From NCBI GenBank assembly GCA_950022655.1, contig OX465584.1, positions 49,892,723 to 49,956,722 on the forward strand: DNA of 64,000 nt, read 5' to 3'. Below, piece by piece: positions 50,165-63,814 of the stretch (the first letter of the stretch is position 1; every line of letters begins with the position of its first letter). The stretch comes from Alentia gelatinosa (taxonomy: Eukaryota; Annelida; Polychaeta; Phyllodocida; Polynoidae). The notes below the pieces were generated by a model. It was not told the origin of the DNA. It did not search any database and saw only the letters and a program-made list of their open reading frames with translations. Both the position numbers and the translations under genes were made by a program.

Positions 50165-53100
50165 GTAAGTTTTCAACTTTTCACTTCACTGACAGTTGTC
50201 AACTTGGCACGAGTTGGGCCACACTTTCACCCTCTTTCACTTCGCATACGATGTAAGTTCTCTCATGATTTCAGCGTAGTTACGGACTTTTCTGGCCGAC
50301 AACCTGGATTATCTGTTTTGTCTCTGTGTGCCACTGTAATACGAGTTCGTCTGTAGTGTTTACGTCGCAAATTGTCGTGAAATTCGACCTACTTCGGCCA
50401 GACTTGAGTGGAGGGGTGCTATGATGGAGCGGCGCCATGTTGGATTCTACGGCCTTAACTTTGGCCCAGAAAACGCGAGCACTGTTTGTCAAAAGTGTGA
50501 CAAACTAGCCTAACGCACTGGAACGGGCTCGTAATAGAACAGCAGAACTGTTGATGCCATTTGCACGCCAATGGCAGTTTCCTTACCAGTGTTTATAAGG
50601 CATATCGCACAGCGAACTATGCGTGGATCCACAAAGTTTAAGTCACGTGACCTAACCAAACAAGCTGCAGTGATTTGAGCAACAGTTCTCAGTAGATCAC
50701 TTTCTCTTGCTGGATCTTTGAGTCAAAAGTACCCAACAAACCTATTTAACTATGATCGCCAATGCTCGGTAGATAAGTAAGATACCGTGTTGGAGATGCA
50801 GGGCCAAATTCCTCAGCTCTAGTTAACTTAAGGTAGAAAACTAGCAAGGGTAGATCTGTCATGTTATGAATGTAAACATTGCATGCCATTCACTTTCCCT
50901 GGTCAGGAAATGTAGGTTATGGGTGAGTCTATGTGCTTGTAAGCTACCGTTTGGCCATGTCATAACGGTTATGCCTCCTATATCCCTTCATTATGGCTGT
51001 CATCATTAGAATATGTATATATTTCCCGTGGTTACGTTGCTGTACATGTTTTTTGCAGGTATATATTAGTAATAATATAGTCTAAATATATATACCTAGT
51101 GTTGGAATGCGTGGAAAATAGTACATTCCAATAAACTAATTATAGTATTGTGCATGCAGCAGGGTAATGGCTTAATTGTTTTAGATGAATTAATGTGATA
51201 TCAATAGTAAGATTAGTTGTATTTGGGGTTATCCTGTTCATGATAAGTATAACAGACAACAAAATTGTTTACGTGGTTAAACTTGAACTAATCTGAAATC
51301 TTTACTGACAGATACACATGTTTATAATGGAAGGAAATTGTATTCACTATAGAATAGTTACAGTCGTTGAAAAGGGGGTGGGGTAGGGAGAGTACCAGGC
51401 CATTTTAAATCCATTATTGGGTGTGTTTTATAAATTTACCAGAATGTCCTGCAACAGGATGATTAAAATTTGACCCCAAATTATCAGCTGTTGATCATTC
51501 CTTTTAGATTAACCCGCCCTCGTGGTTTAGTGTCGGCTTTGAAAGTTAATAATCGAGCGCATATATATGTAAGTGATTTGACTTTATGTCATAGTAAATA
51601 CCAGAGTCACTGCAAACAGATTTAATCTGTTTTCTGTTTTTACATGGTGTCTCTACTTTGTTTCATTATCTGTACAAAGAGCCTGACGACTTAGACTACA
51701 GCATGTCCTCATAAGTTATATCCCTTAATCAATATTAGACATGTCAATTACTGAATATTGCATCAGGCTTCTGTGTAGAAGGATAAAAATCCAAACCAGA
51801 TGTAGTAAGTAGCACCTTGTCTCACACATATCATTAACATGTTTGTATAGTGAGTGGAAAAAGAAAGGACATACTAATGTTGATTTGACTTGTAATTGGG
51901 CCAAATTAACGGGGAGTGGGTCTGATTACCGGAGCCTGCACGGTTTGATGTACACTGCCACCAGCATGGCGAAAGTGGAGCAGGGAAATGTGTCAGTGGA
52001 CTGATTATCTCATTACAGTGTTAGAGACTGATTACACGACCATACAGGACATGACATGTACGGACACCGTCTACACAAACGGACAGTAGATGGTGCCACG
52101 GATGCACATGTTTCTAATTCCAGTCTCATGTACGCTATAAATCATGGAAGACTTCTTAGATTTTAAAAATTGATATTCTTTACTCTAAAACTCTAAAAAA
52201 TAATAACCTGAAATGTTATGAGTATGAAGATTGTGATAATTTTATTAGAGAAATAGTGGCAACAAAATTTAGCTGTAAAACCAGTGTTTGCTGATATTTG
52301 ATGTGCATGCCGTATCGTGTGTTCCTTACGTGGCTAATCCTTAGTCAATCAGTCACTCACCAGGTTGTTTACGCTGATTATAAACTAGGTCTCGTATCGA
52401 GGATTACTCAATTAGAATTCGCAGTGATTAGCCTGATTACACTCACATGTCGCTCACATTCCTCGCAGTTCTGGAGCTCCAACTAGTTAAAGTGGCTAGA
52501 ACCTCGTAACTGTATGTCAACGTACGTTTACCGACTTAGGACCAAGCTGTAGTGAATTGTGTACCAGAACCTTGCGACTTAATTGAATGTGGGAAACTTG
52601 CTTAAATACTCTGTATGCAGCCTTAAATAGCCATAAATAGATTTTGAGGTTATATATATTTTCTGCGTACTGCAAAAGCTATCCCTTCACTTTCTGCGTG
52701 CCAACTATTTGTTGTTAGCAAGGTGCAGAAACCCAGTGTCTTAATCTTAGAGGTGTATCCAACTGACCATGACCAGTCACCAGAGACCTAAATATCTCAT
52801 TGACCCACTGATGATTGATATACTTGGACCCTACAAAGGCAGTAGCAGGTACGGCAAGTTGGCATGGTGCCATGTGGATTACAGAAAATGATCCATAGAC
52901 GGAATATTAACCAAACCGTTTAGTTATTTTTCTATAGTTCCATGCTCATTCATCTATGATGAACATACTATTTGTTCCTAGTGTAAGCTTACGTTTACAG
53001 ACGCAATCACAGTTTATAGTGAACCGTGCATTAATGCGGTTGCCATTATACTCAACTTCTATTTTATTGAAAATTGAAGGCATTCGAAACACATCATTCA

Positions 53101-55470
53101 CAAGAAACAAGTAATATATAATTAATATACATTCTCTTTATTTGGCGAAGGGGGGGGGGGGGGGGGTGCTTGGTAGTGTTCTTGTGGTCACGTCTTAAAT
53201 TGCTCAATAAAAGGCAACAAGGTGCCAGCCACAACCAATCGTGTAGCCTCTTTAACGCCACTGACTACTTACACATGTTTTTGTGTTTTTAGCCATGTCG
53301 GCGAACATGTTTCTAATCCTGGTATCTACCAGTGTTGACCCCGCTACTGTCTCATTAAAAAAACATGACATATCTCCCCTTCTATTAATATCAAAATACA
53401 AAGCAAATGAATAAACCTCGACATTGCTGGTCAGCATACTAGGACAGTGGCCTTGGAGGTGTACTCGGGTCTTCATGGTAAATACTGTGGTGGTCACAGA
53501 GACTGTGGACCTTGGACTCGACCAGTTGCTCCTCGTTTATATATATATTTTTTTCTGGTCGGGATGATTGGCGTGGTGAAGTGGCACTGTTGCAGTCTGT
53601 CACTCTCCCTGCAAAACATTCCTGGCGCCTGGCTTACTTATCTCTGCTCAACCCCAGTCACGTGATTTACCGGAAAAGGAAATGAAACTACATTCGTCAA
53701 AACAGTAGAACTGTCAGATCCAAAGAGAAATCTCGAACATATTAAGAGTGGGGAAAGAGCATGGATACTAAGTGAGGTTCACTGTCATTCTACTAGGGTC
53801 TCCTTCAGCTATAACCTAGTATAATGCTCAGCCACATTTGGTTAGACTGCCACAGATAAGGTGTTTTTTTCACTCAAGAAAGTACTATCAGAGACTATTC
53901 CTGATTAGACACCTCCCACAACATAAATAAGTGTATAATGATAACTCGGTGATATATGTATATCTCTCTCAAAAATAGACCAAAAAGGAGTTGAAATTGT
54001 TCAGAAATGAGGATATATGAAATACTTGTCCCGAACGGGTACGTTGGTACTGAGATACTAGCAGGGCGTGGGGTCACTACTAGGAGAGTGTACCTGTGTG
54101 TGTGGAGCACATGGGTCATTCTTCATCGCGTGTTTTCCGCGTCACGCGCATTGCTCGTGGCATTGTTCCCGGCACAGTGAGTGGATGCCTGTCATACACG
54201 GGCTGGTTGTGGTTACATAGTGCCCAGTCTCTCACACAGTGGATCCTAAGAGTCCCATAGATCTCTGAGACTAAAGAGCTCTGCCCACATTCACATTGCT
54301 AGTCTGATCAATTTCATATGGAGGTAGTCCTATTATGATAATATAATATAATCACAATACAGAGTAAAACCTGCAGTATTCAATTGTTCTTATTGACATA
54401 TATTTCTTTATAACTATGATCAAATTAATATGTCTTGATATGATAAGATAATATCACAATACAAAGGGATGTCCACTTTCAGCATGTTTAATTCCTTTCC
54501 CTTCGTAATACAAAGATGATATTGAATTAACCTCATTCATACTGATAGTAGAGTGGTTTAATAATATGATGATAGCATTAATACACTTCAAAGTATGACC
54601 TGCAATATTCAATTTTTGTTTCGAGACATTTTCACATGGTATTCTCATGTATTACTTATGGATAAGAATACCGACTTTAGAAATAAACACAGATATTGTT
54701 GAACAAGCCATCCTGGATAAATAACGCTTGAAAAGATAAAATCATCATATCTGGTTATATTACATACTAGTCCTCACAGGTGTGTATAACTCACTATATA
54801 TGAATAGCCTAATTTATTCCATACCTACAACATGGATATTAGCTACACCCATGGATAATGAAAATGACAAATACAGATTGAAGACATGACTAGAACACCT
54901 CCTGCCAAATCCAATGCTACCTCGAAAATGACAACCTCCTGTCATCTGAACCGTGTTGCTATAGAGTCTCCATGTGGGGATGTTCATAATCAAGACAAAC
55001 GGTACTTTCAGCCATGGAAACGAATCTCAACTCTAGTGCCCACTTTCCAAACATAGGTGAATATCGCAAGAGGGTTAACTAAGCATATTCCTAGCAGTTT
55101 TTGATCAAAATTATCAGAAAGGGAGACTGAGAAGACATGGTTTCATGCAATTCAGACTCATCAGGTATCAAGTGTAGCTACAACAAAGGGTGTGAATTTC
55201 GTCGCGTTTAGGAGATTCAAACATTTGTTTTGAACACGCACACATTCTTTAAAAGATTAAAAGAAAAACATCTAGACTCAAGACAACAGCTGGCAAACTT
55301 GACAAAATCAAGTACCCCGACCTTCTCCTAAGGGCCTACTGGAAAAAGAGATGACAAATTAGGTCATACACCAATATAAAAGGTGTGTTTTTCATGATCT
55401 TTAGTCACAAAATGAGAGTCTAGCCTCTTTTGATGTTCTTGATATCAGATATGGCAATTTACCTATTTTC
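50165..55470. other. Probable large first intron, proximal part
   Basis: AT-rich, without recognisable exons or terminal repeats. It contains a poly-G run at 53149-53166. Confidence 0.4.
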
Positions 55471-55479
55471 CAATGAAGT

Positions 55480-56600
55480 CCTTGTTTTCATTTTCAGTTT
55501 ATGATGATTTTTTTCTTGTGTAAAACAAAAAGAGAATAAATTCGGCCTCATTCACACCAATATACAGTGGTTCAAACATCTGCAGACACCACAACCCCAT
55601 TTCATGGCCAAAAACAATGTGTTTTCTTTGTTTCCTCAGTCTCTCTGAGGCAGTAAATTCCACATGGAAAATATTTCCTATGTTTTCTCATGACCCCAAC
55701 TGACATCCCTGTGATATGGAGTGCCAGGCAGTAGTTCTCACAGAGTTAACGTGTTTTTGCATGCTTCCACTAATCACTATCTATTAATGTGATTCATCGT
55801 GTGCCCTGTAGCAGTATTTTCCCTGGAGACCAAAAACACCCTCGGGACACATTCCCATTAAAGTGATGCGTCAATTAATTAAGTATAATAATCATAATTA
55901 TCTTATAGGATTGGGGAATGGATGGCAATTACCAAGACGCTCTTCCTAAATGTAACTGGTCTTCTACAAACCGCTTATTACATTTGATTACCCAGAGTAG
56001 ATGGAGATTGGCGTTTTTATATGTCCCAGTCTCCAGACTTTGACGTGAAAATTACTCGGTGGCCGAGGTGCCACGCTATAAAACGTTATTAGAGAAGATA
56101 TTTGGACTTCCTGTTCGTCTTGGTTGGGTGTTCTGCCATGAAACGCCCTCAGTCCAGAGATGGCAACTTTCCGTTTTCCGATGGAAAACCACTTTCTCAT
56201 TTACAGTAAATAAAATTCGGTACCATTTTGTAAAACAAATATTGACACTCTGACATAGATTATATCACTCCAGTAAATTATGCGATCCTTAAGTGTGAAT
56301 ATAAGGTGTCTGCTTATGATATAGGGATAGCAATTTACCTTGTTTCCAAGGAAACCCTGATTTTCATTTACAGTTTATAAAATCATTTTACTTGTATAAA
56401 ACAAACAAAGAAGAAATAAGGGCTCATTCACGCCAATATAACTGGTTTGAACCCCCGCAGACATCCTCAACCCAATTTGATGTGTTTTCCATATTTTCAT
56501 GGATATCTCTGGGGTAGTAACTTCCACGTGAAAAATGTGTCTCCTTTTCCCCTGAAACCGCCTGATATTCCTGTTTCGGAGTAGTATATGCCACTTTCAG
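55480..56600. repeat. Diverged direct duplication of a ~240-bp segment
   Basis: 55490-55730 and 56330-56600 share TTTTCATTT(T/A)CAGTTTATA, then TCATTCAC(A/G)CCAATATA, then a CCACRTGRAAAATRT segment. A partial third piece lies near 56165-56245. The reverse of the same family occurs at 18190-18340. Confidence 0.7.
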
Positions 56601-56778
56601 ATGATATCAGGCTCCTCCATGTCAGAGACCACCGTATCTCAGGGTGTGACTGACTTTCAACGTTTGCACGCAGTGAATGAGTGAAAAATGGCCATATTCC
56701 GAACAAAATTCTGTCATTCAAAATAGATAATTTCTGCTTATTTTATTCTACATTATCATGACTTATTCTAGATCTCAG

Positions 56779-57106
56779 GGGATGGGGAGTTAGCTCAGTT
56801 TAAGCACTGGACTTGTAATCCAAACATGGGTTTCGAGTCTCAGCCACTTTTCTCCTTCATCCCCTGCAGTTGTAGATTTACTATTATATCAAAGGCCAAT
56901 CCTTCTCACACCATGTCTATGTGGTGTGGAAAGTAAAAGGTCTCTTACCTCAGTAAATTTGTAAGGGTGCTATTTCTGCCTGAATTCACCTCACAGATTT
57001 GATCACCACCCTTGTGATGTAAAATCAGTGAGATAAGCTGAACCATGCGTTAGGCCCTATATACGCTCAGGGTCCCCTGGGACGTTAAATAAACAAACCA
57101 AACCAA
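56779..57106 (+). mobile_element. tRNA-derived SINE, full length
   Basis: The head (56784-56855) resembles a tRNA-Thr(TGT): an A box in TTAGCTCAGTTTAAGCACTG, a TTGTAA anticodon loop and a B box GGTTTCGAGTC. A body starting CCATGTCTATGTGGTGTGG (56911) follows, then GATTTGATCACCACCC and a tail ending GTTAAATAAACAAACCAAAC. The body recurs at 29915-30022 and 60331-60424. The acceptor stem pairs poorly, so it is not a functional tRNA gene. Confidence 0.82.
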
Positions 57107-57879
57107 TTCTGGATCTCTGTGATCCCCTGCTAGAATGTTGTCTGCTTGGTGGTCTCCAATATGGCAGCACCCAGCACGGAGAGTGTCTGTAAGGGGTCTA
57201 TGGGGATTTGTTCTGTGCTGTTGATACACCGTGTTAAAATAGTAGGGATTCTTTGGCGAGGCTTGGAGCTCCACTTTCACCTCATCCTGACCTTGTTCGG
57301 GAGCCTTGCCTTAATTACACTCTTCAAGTAATCTCTTCAAAGGTATACATTATAAATGTCATCATTTCAGTTGACGTTCTACTTCTCAGTGTAATTAGAC
57401 AAGAATAGAGAGTTTACATTCAGACGTTAGTTTGAATCTACGCAACAGATCCCGTCTACCTAGGAGAAGAAGGGCGGGGAAGTCAGTGAATAGAGGTAAA
57501 CTAGATGTACTGCTAAATGAGCCCTTGGCAAGGAAACGAATAGAGGGATTTTTTATGTTTCCCGAGGGGTAATTAGGATCTGTATATCTCTCACCAGGTG
57601 ACTGCTTGCTTCCTGCTTCTACAGTAATTACTGATTAGTAATCCCTTAATTAACACACCATTTACTAGACGACTCTAGCAGTGGTGACTCCCACCTCTCC
57701 TAATCCCTCATACGTATAAACGAGCCACTTGAGTGTGTATAATAAACCTTGTTTTCACACGTCTATTCTAGGAGAGATTTACAAATGTGTCTGAGAAATG
57801 CACACAAATAAGTCCCACCCTGTGTGACCGCGCCTATTACGGACGGGGGTTTAGGGACTGTTATAGGGGGCTTAGTGTC

Positions 57880-58170
57880 ATACAATGGGTGTGTGAGTGT
57901 TGTAGACCGCCGGGAGGTGCCACCTTCTCCCCCGGGGCCTGTGGCGGGGTGTGCCGGGCGGCGGGCGGCCCTCACCCGGCCTCCCAGCACTGGGCGGGGC
58001 AGGGCGGTCACGGGGCAGGGTTAAGCCGCCCCCGTGGGAGTTGTGTTGTTGTGGGTGGGTGGAGGACACAGTGGTGGGGCTTGTTGTAGTTTATAAGCGG
58101 TGCTCTATGGGGCCAGTGTCAACTGGACCGCGTGGTGGGGGTGTATACTGGTTGAGTTGCACAGGCACGT
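57880..58170. promoter_or_regulatory. GC-rich island, possible alternative promoter
   Basis: About 290 bp of very GC- and CpG-rich sequence in an AT-rich intron, ending with TTATAAGCGG (about 58091). It could be an internal promoter of the gene starting at 50110, or an unrelated GC-rich insertion. No ORF is convincing. Confidence 0.3.
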
Positions 58171-58435
58171 AGGTGTGGAGCCTGGAAGCCTGGCCGATGT
58201 ACTCACACATTAGGCCAGGTTAGTACTGCCATGTGGTCAGGTGCACCGTGGGAGACCGCGATCGCGGCGATGGATTGTATCATTCCCAAATTCAAATAGA
58301 CTGATATCCTTTTCCCCTCAGCCAACCCGGTTGTTCTTTGTATTAAACAAGTTGTTTCTTTGATCCTCAAAAAACTGATTGTGATTATAAACTTCATAAA
58401 CTACTTGGTTGTTTTTTTTTTTTGTTTTTTTTTTG

Positions 58436-58515
58436 TGGGGGGGGGGGGGGGGGGGTATAAGTTATGTTACGACGTTTCGTCTTAACCTATAAGACTTCTT
58501 CGGGCAGTTGATTTG
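58436..58515 (-). other. Degenerate hammerhead-like retroelement end, next to a poly-G run
   Basis: On the minus strand, CCGAAGAAGTCTT...AAGACGAAACGTCGT has the layout of a hammerhead core (CUGANGA, stem II, GAAAC), but the CUGAUGA box is altered. Stem GTCTT/AAGAC pairs. A 20-base G run lies next to it. Confidence 0.35.
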
Positions 58516-59334
58516 ATTAAACAATCATTATTCACAACAAGCCAACCTAACCACCCTCTATGAACTCAACTCAAGGCACAAATCGATCGATAAGATCACC
58601 ATGATAACCCCTGTAATCAAGCTGTTAAAGTAAAACCGCTCCGAATGTGATATTACCTCCACAGCTTCTGCAATAAAACACAAAGATGAAAGACTTAACC
58701 AGCCCGAAATAGGTTGGTACTTAAAACAATCAACTATTACCTTGTTATTTAAAAATGGATCCTGGCCAGCACGAGTTAGTGGGAATATCTTAATATCTTC
58801 TGGACTCATATTCTATGGGTATGTAGCTGGTGTTAGGCAACACATTATTCCTATCAAACAATAGAGCAGTTACCACATAGTGGGGGTGTATAAAGGTAGG
58901 GGTGTACAGGTAGTTGGTGAGGGGGGGGGGGGGGGTGATGCCCACCTGAGACTGGGGTGTTTGGACCTGTTCTCACCATGCTGCCCGTGTCAGAAGTGTG
59001 TCACACAGGAGTCAATACAGTAAGCTGCTTTTCCTCCTAATGCTCTCACCAGCGCTGTCGGCATCACTGTTATTAGTTCAGTATGGATTATTTCATTTCA
59101 ATACCGGCAACTTGTGAAATAACACATGTAATGTATCAGTAAACCCCATATTATATAACACTTGCAGTTACATGCAATATATCAGTGATGTCCATGTGTA
59201 GCACAAGATGACACATATAAAAGGTCAGTAATAACTACGTTCAACTGTTATTCTGATAGAAAATAGAAAGGATCATGGATATTACCGGGACTAATGCTGG
59301 GTATCTAATCACCAACGAGCTTGTGGATCATTAA

Positions 59335-59535
59335 CCAGGTGGGGCCAAGGACAGGTATAGCAGGCTGGCCAAGTCGAGCCAGGGAGAGGTGTGCCAGGCT
59401 GACCAGATAGGGCCAGGGACATGTGTACCAGACTGGACCATTGGCCAGGTAGCGGCAGAGACAGGTGTACCATTGGTCAAGTAGGGGTGGGGACAGGTGG
59501 AGCGGGCTGGATCATTGGCCAAGTAGGGGACAGAT
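59335..59535. repeat. Diverged minisatellite GGGACAGGTGTACCAGGCTGG-like
   Basis: Variants of GCCAGG(T)A(G)GG...ACAGGTGTACCAGRCTGG recur about every 40-50 bp. Confidence 0.65.
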
Positions 59536-59939
59536 GCGCAGGGCTATTTTTTCTGGTGTCATGCAAAGTTTTGGTCCCTTGCAAAAATCTGGTACTTCTG
59601 GAAGAAGACCCCGGAGTTTGTGATGCTGAGTAAGTCATCGTTCATACACACGTTCTGGGTCAGGTGTAAGGGTGGTGTATGGGGTTAACATGGTCCATAC
59701 TCTCCTGGTGAACTCCCAGCCACAACAATCTGTGTCTGTGTCTGCCTAGCTCACAGCCTGCAGTAATAACAAGTCTTTATCACCACTCACCTCCCCTCAC
59801 ACACACCCCACACTCGCACTCAACCTGTCACAGGCGCATGCTACCTTTTCCCACACTCAGTTCACACACTTTCTGGAACCTCCAACATCACCCCCTCCCC
59901 TCGTGCCTCACACACACACACTCACACACCGGAAACGTC

Positions 59940-60300
59940 CATGGCGCTGGTTCTCCATAAACCCTTGCTCATGACCGACCGGGACCCAGCGTCGTGATGA
60001 CGTCACGGACGCAGCGCGTCACAGTACCACGCGTTCCGAGGCCGTCAGATAACCTGCGACCTCTGACCTGATACCACATGACCTCGGAGACTGCGCGCGC
60101 ATCCATGCTGCGTGATGGCGGCGCGGCTGCGCACTGTGACACTTCCGGTCGCATTCTCTTGCCACGATGTGGCGCTGTCGGGGGCCGGGACGCGGGAAAA
60201 CGCGGCACAGAAGTTCCTCAGCGAGTCACCCCTCATTGCGCAGATAAAAAGCCTCCACGAATTCACCACCACAAGAATAGGGCATTGTGGGTAAATGGTC
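59940..60300 (+). promoter_or_regulatory. CpG-rich island with a possible ATGGCGGCG start
   Basis: GC/CpG-rich segment. On the plus strand an ATG at 60115 (ATGGCGGCGCGG) opens a frame of about 58 codons (start MAARLRTVTLPVAF), ending near a GTAAAT donor-like site at about 60292. The peptide matches no family I know. This may be a promoter plus first exon or simply a CpG island. Confidence 0.25.
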
Positions 60301-60330
60301 GCTCTAACCAGAGGAGGCTAGTCGTTCTCT

Positions 60331-60424
60331 TACCATGTCTGTGTGCTGCGGAAAGTAAAAGAACTCTCACCTCGGTAAATATGAAAGGGCGAGATTTCTA
60401 CCTTATTTCATCTCATAGATTAAC
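60331..60424 (+). mobile_element. SINE body fragment
   Basis: CCATGTCTGTGTGCTGCGG through TTTCATCTCATAGATT matches the SINE body at 56911 onwards. No tRNA head. Confidence 0.7.
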
Positions 60425-61209
60425 CTTAAAACTGAACCTTAAAAGAATTAGGAAAATTTCCCTATATCTCTTCTTTCTTGTTTAGAGTAGGGTTCAGATG
60501 TTTTGCTTACATACTTAATAGATAGCCCCCTTAACATCTGTTCATACACCGGGCCCCTTGTAGAACAGGGTATATGGTGAGCTGCTCTGACTGAGCGTGC
60601 ACAGGGACCCATCCTCACACAGCGTCATAACTATTTATACACCAGGCCCCATGCCGAAGCCGCATACATTGCTCTGCTCTGGTGATTTTCATGATTTTTG
60701 TTGGCACATGTATGGTGAACACTTGGGAATGTCCAGCGAGCATGTTGCTGAGATAGATCACAGCCACTGACCGTGCTGGATTCGGTCAGAGCAACGAGCA
60801 CTGGTTGGTCAGAGTCCAGCTGGAGCAGGTTCACTTACCTCCACGAGCTGCTCGCTCCGGGTCACCTCCCCACGTGAGGAGCAGGTCCTCTCTCAGGACT
60901 ATCTTTACCGCCCCAGGGTCTCTGACTCTGGCGAATCTCACCTTCACGTGTTCTACTCGTGTCGTAGAGACTGGCGGAGATTTAAGAGTCACCGGGGTTC
61001 ACTTCAAACACGCCACACGTGGAGACTTTGCACGCGAATGACCGCAAAGAATACGGCAGGCAGCCTCACGAGTGTTGGAAGGTTATACGGCAGTCATCTG
61101 TGGTCTGAGTTGTTCACAAATTTACAAATATTTGTATATAAAGTTAATGTCATAAAGTTAATATTGATGTAACTATAGCAACTTTCCATAAGAAACATCA
61201 CATTTCTTA

Positions 61210-61510
61210 ATGTGATATAACCATGGTACTGTAGTGGACACCCAGGCCACACCAGTGAATACCCAAGGTACCCCAGTGGACACTACCCAGGTGAACACCA
61301 TGGCACCAGAGCGGACACCCAGGCTATGCACAATATGGTACCCCAGTGGATACCTTGGTACACAGTAGACACCATTGTACCCCGTGGACACCTGGGGTAT
61401 CCTGGTAGATACCATGGTAGCCCAGTGGACGCCATGACACCCCAGCGGACACCCAGGCTACGCCAGTAGACACCATAGTACCCCACCAGACACCAGAGTG
61501 TCGTACCTGA
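61210..61510. repeat. Minisatellite of GGTACCCCAGTGGACACC-type units
   Basis: Irregular 25-35-bp units with the core TACCCCAGTGGACACC, about ten copies, diverged. Confidence 0.75.
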
Positions 61511-61958
61511 CTCAATATTACCCCAGCAGACAGGAATGTGCCCCTAGGCACCTGGAATGTCATTGAATGCTCATTGAATGTTATTGGTAGCCGTCTTACC
61601 CCGAGGGCAGTTTGACACTGCCCTAATCTGGTCGTCACGGGGCAGTGTGACTGATCACCGACGGGCGTGAGGGGCGAAGGGGAAGGGGCAGGGAGGGTGA
61701 CCACCGTGCGTCCATATGGCACCCCGACTCCCGCCTCGCGCTCTCTTTAGACCGCTAGTGGTATCTCCTGTGTCACACCACGTTTTATTTGGGTCGTAAT
61801 GGCCCGGTGACCTCTGCCCGGGAGCAGGTTTACAGCCCGGAGCTTCTTATAAGGTGGGTCGTAATTAGACTCGCCTCGACCCATACCCCTCTACCCGACC
61901 CCTCTTCGTCAGACCATACTCGTTGTTCAGACTGCGGACTTCTCACGGTGCGTCTGCT

Positions 61959-62043
61959 GTAGCGTATGTCGTAGCGTCTGTCGTAGCGTCTGTCGTAGCG
62001 TCTGTCGTAGCGTCTGTCGTAGCGTCTGTCGTAGCGTCTGCCG
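61959..62043. repeat. 12-bp tandem repeat GTAGCGTCTGTC, seven units
   Basis: Seven head-to-tail units with only two substitutions. Downstream, the related pieces GTCTGACACAAT (two) continue the pattern more loosely to about 62100. Confidence 0.92.
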
Positions 62044-62704
62044 TCGCGTCGGAAACAACGTCTGACACAATGTCTGACACAATGTCTGTCTTATCGTCTG
62101 CAAGACGAGTATGACCATACTTAGATAAAACATGTGCTGAAAAGAGATTCCGTTCTAAAGCTTAAAAATAAGAAAGGAGACTCTTACTGTTAGAAATGTG
62201 TACAATGTATATTGACAAATGGTCTTAATTCATTTTGAGATGTATCTTATAGGATAACCTGTACAAGTGCACCGTTGAAAAGTGTACATAGTCAACGTTT
62301 TTTAACGAGTGAAGACCATCAAAAGTTTGACCAAATTCGGGCGATCCGACATTCCTAGTTCAGCAGATAGGTCCCACTGGTATTTGATTTTTAATCATTG
62401 AGAATGGTAGACGCTGTAGTTCCCACTTAGAATAGCGCCCCGAGCTTCCTGGAAACTCTACAGCTGGAGTTAGTATTTCAGTACGTGTATCTTCGAGCTG
62501 CGACCACTTTCCGAGGTAACGTGTTATTCTGCCGGCTTCTCGCTGAGGCAAACCGCGGTGCACACTAGGTACAGTTGACATGGACCAAACACTCGGAGAA
62601 TCCTGGACTTTGACACCACCCCCTCCCCCCACCTCCTCCTCTCACTCAGATCTAAGTGTAGGTGGTGCTGCATGTCAATATTTCACCCTTTATTGACACG
62701 CGGC

Positions 62705-62748
62705 GTCCTGACAGCGTCCCGACAGCATCCCGACAGCGTCCCGAACGC
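62705..62748. repeat. 11-bp tandem repeat GACAGCGTCCC
   Basis: Three exact or near-exact units and a degraded fourth. Confidence 0.8.
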
Positions 62749-63814
62749 CTCGTCAACAACCGCGTCCCCGGCCAGTTCTTAACCGGGCTTTTTCTATTAC
62801 ACTTCTTTTTACATTTCTCTCTCTGTGTCTTTTTTTTTTAATGGGATCGGTTTTTTCCGTTGTTCAGAAGGAGTCTGAGGCTTAGCACATGTATGCGAGG
62901 TGCCGGCAGACCTGCAACAAGTGGCACTTGTGAAAAACCGACGGAATCTGTGAAGAGACGTGTTTTGTGTGGTAAGCGAAATCGCGTGGACGAACATTAT
63001 GCAGCGCCTTTCCAATCTCCGGGACAAACAACTGGAACTGTTTATACAAGACCAACCAAGCAGTTGGCATTTGGTACGAGTATAGGCACTCATATTAAAC
63101 TTACATATTTGAAATATTTTTTGTAACTTTTTGCTTTCCTGCAGATTTGGCGCTTGGTGCACAAATACGTCAAAATTCTTAAATAATCATTAATTTTGAA
63201 TATCTCATGCGAGTGATGAATATCCCTAAATTTATAAACACATTATCGCCTGGTCATGCGGGTGAATAAGAATATAGGTGTTTTAGATAAGGTAACGTTT
63301 CTAAGTTACCTGCTTTTAAAAAAAAAAGAAGAGAAGATTGTAAAAATAAGTGCGAAAAAAGATTTGAATAGAAATATAGGCCCGCATTTGTAAGTACGTG
63401 AGAGTTTTGGTGGGTGGTAATTGATGGCCCACCTCCGCGCTGTGTCTGTGTCCTGTGCTCGTTTGTCACGTCCCTGTGGACGGCCCCTCGTTACACGCCC
63501 GTCTATAGGAATCCCCTCAATAGGCCCGTCACGGTTCAATAGAGCGTGACCTATAGCCACGTCCCTCACACTGTGGACTCAGGACACGAGCTCGCACAAT
63601 ACACCAATATTTACCTCTTTGAATACAAAAAAAGAGAAGGAGCTCATAAAAACACAGGTGTTATTTGTTTCCGTGTCATTTGGCGGACAAAAGACTTCGC
63701 ACGTGTGTGTGTAGCATTCTGACGGGGCGGACAAAAGGGAGGTTGAGTACACCGCGAGTGGGACATAGGTCCCGGGTGCAGCGTCACCAATTACTATCTC
63801 AGGGTAGCAGGCTG

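Noticed and set aside
56784..56855. Functional tRNA-Thr gene
   Set aside because: A and B boxes are present but the acceptor stem pairs badly and the sequence continues into a repeated SINE body and tail.
61923..62114. Val/Ala-Ser repeat ORFs on both strands
   Set aside because: Generated by the 12-bp tandem repeat, which is open in several frames.
62860..63126. Exon-like frame with an upstream TTGTTCAG and a GTACGA donor-like site
   Set aside because: The peptide matches no family that I recognise, the GT site is weak, and neither neighbour exons nor frame support were found.
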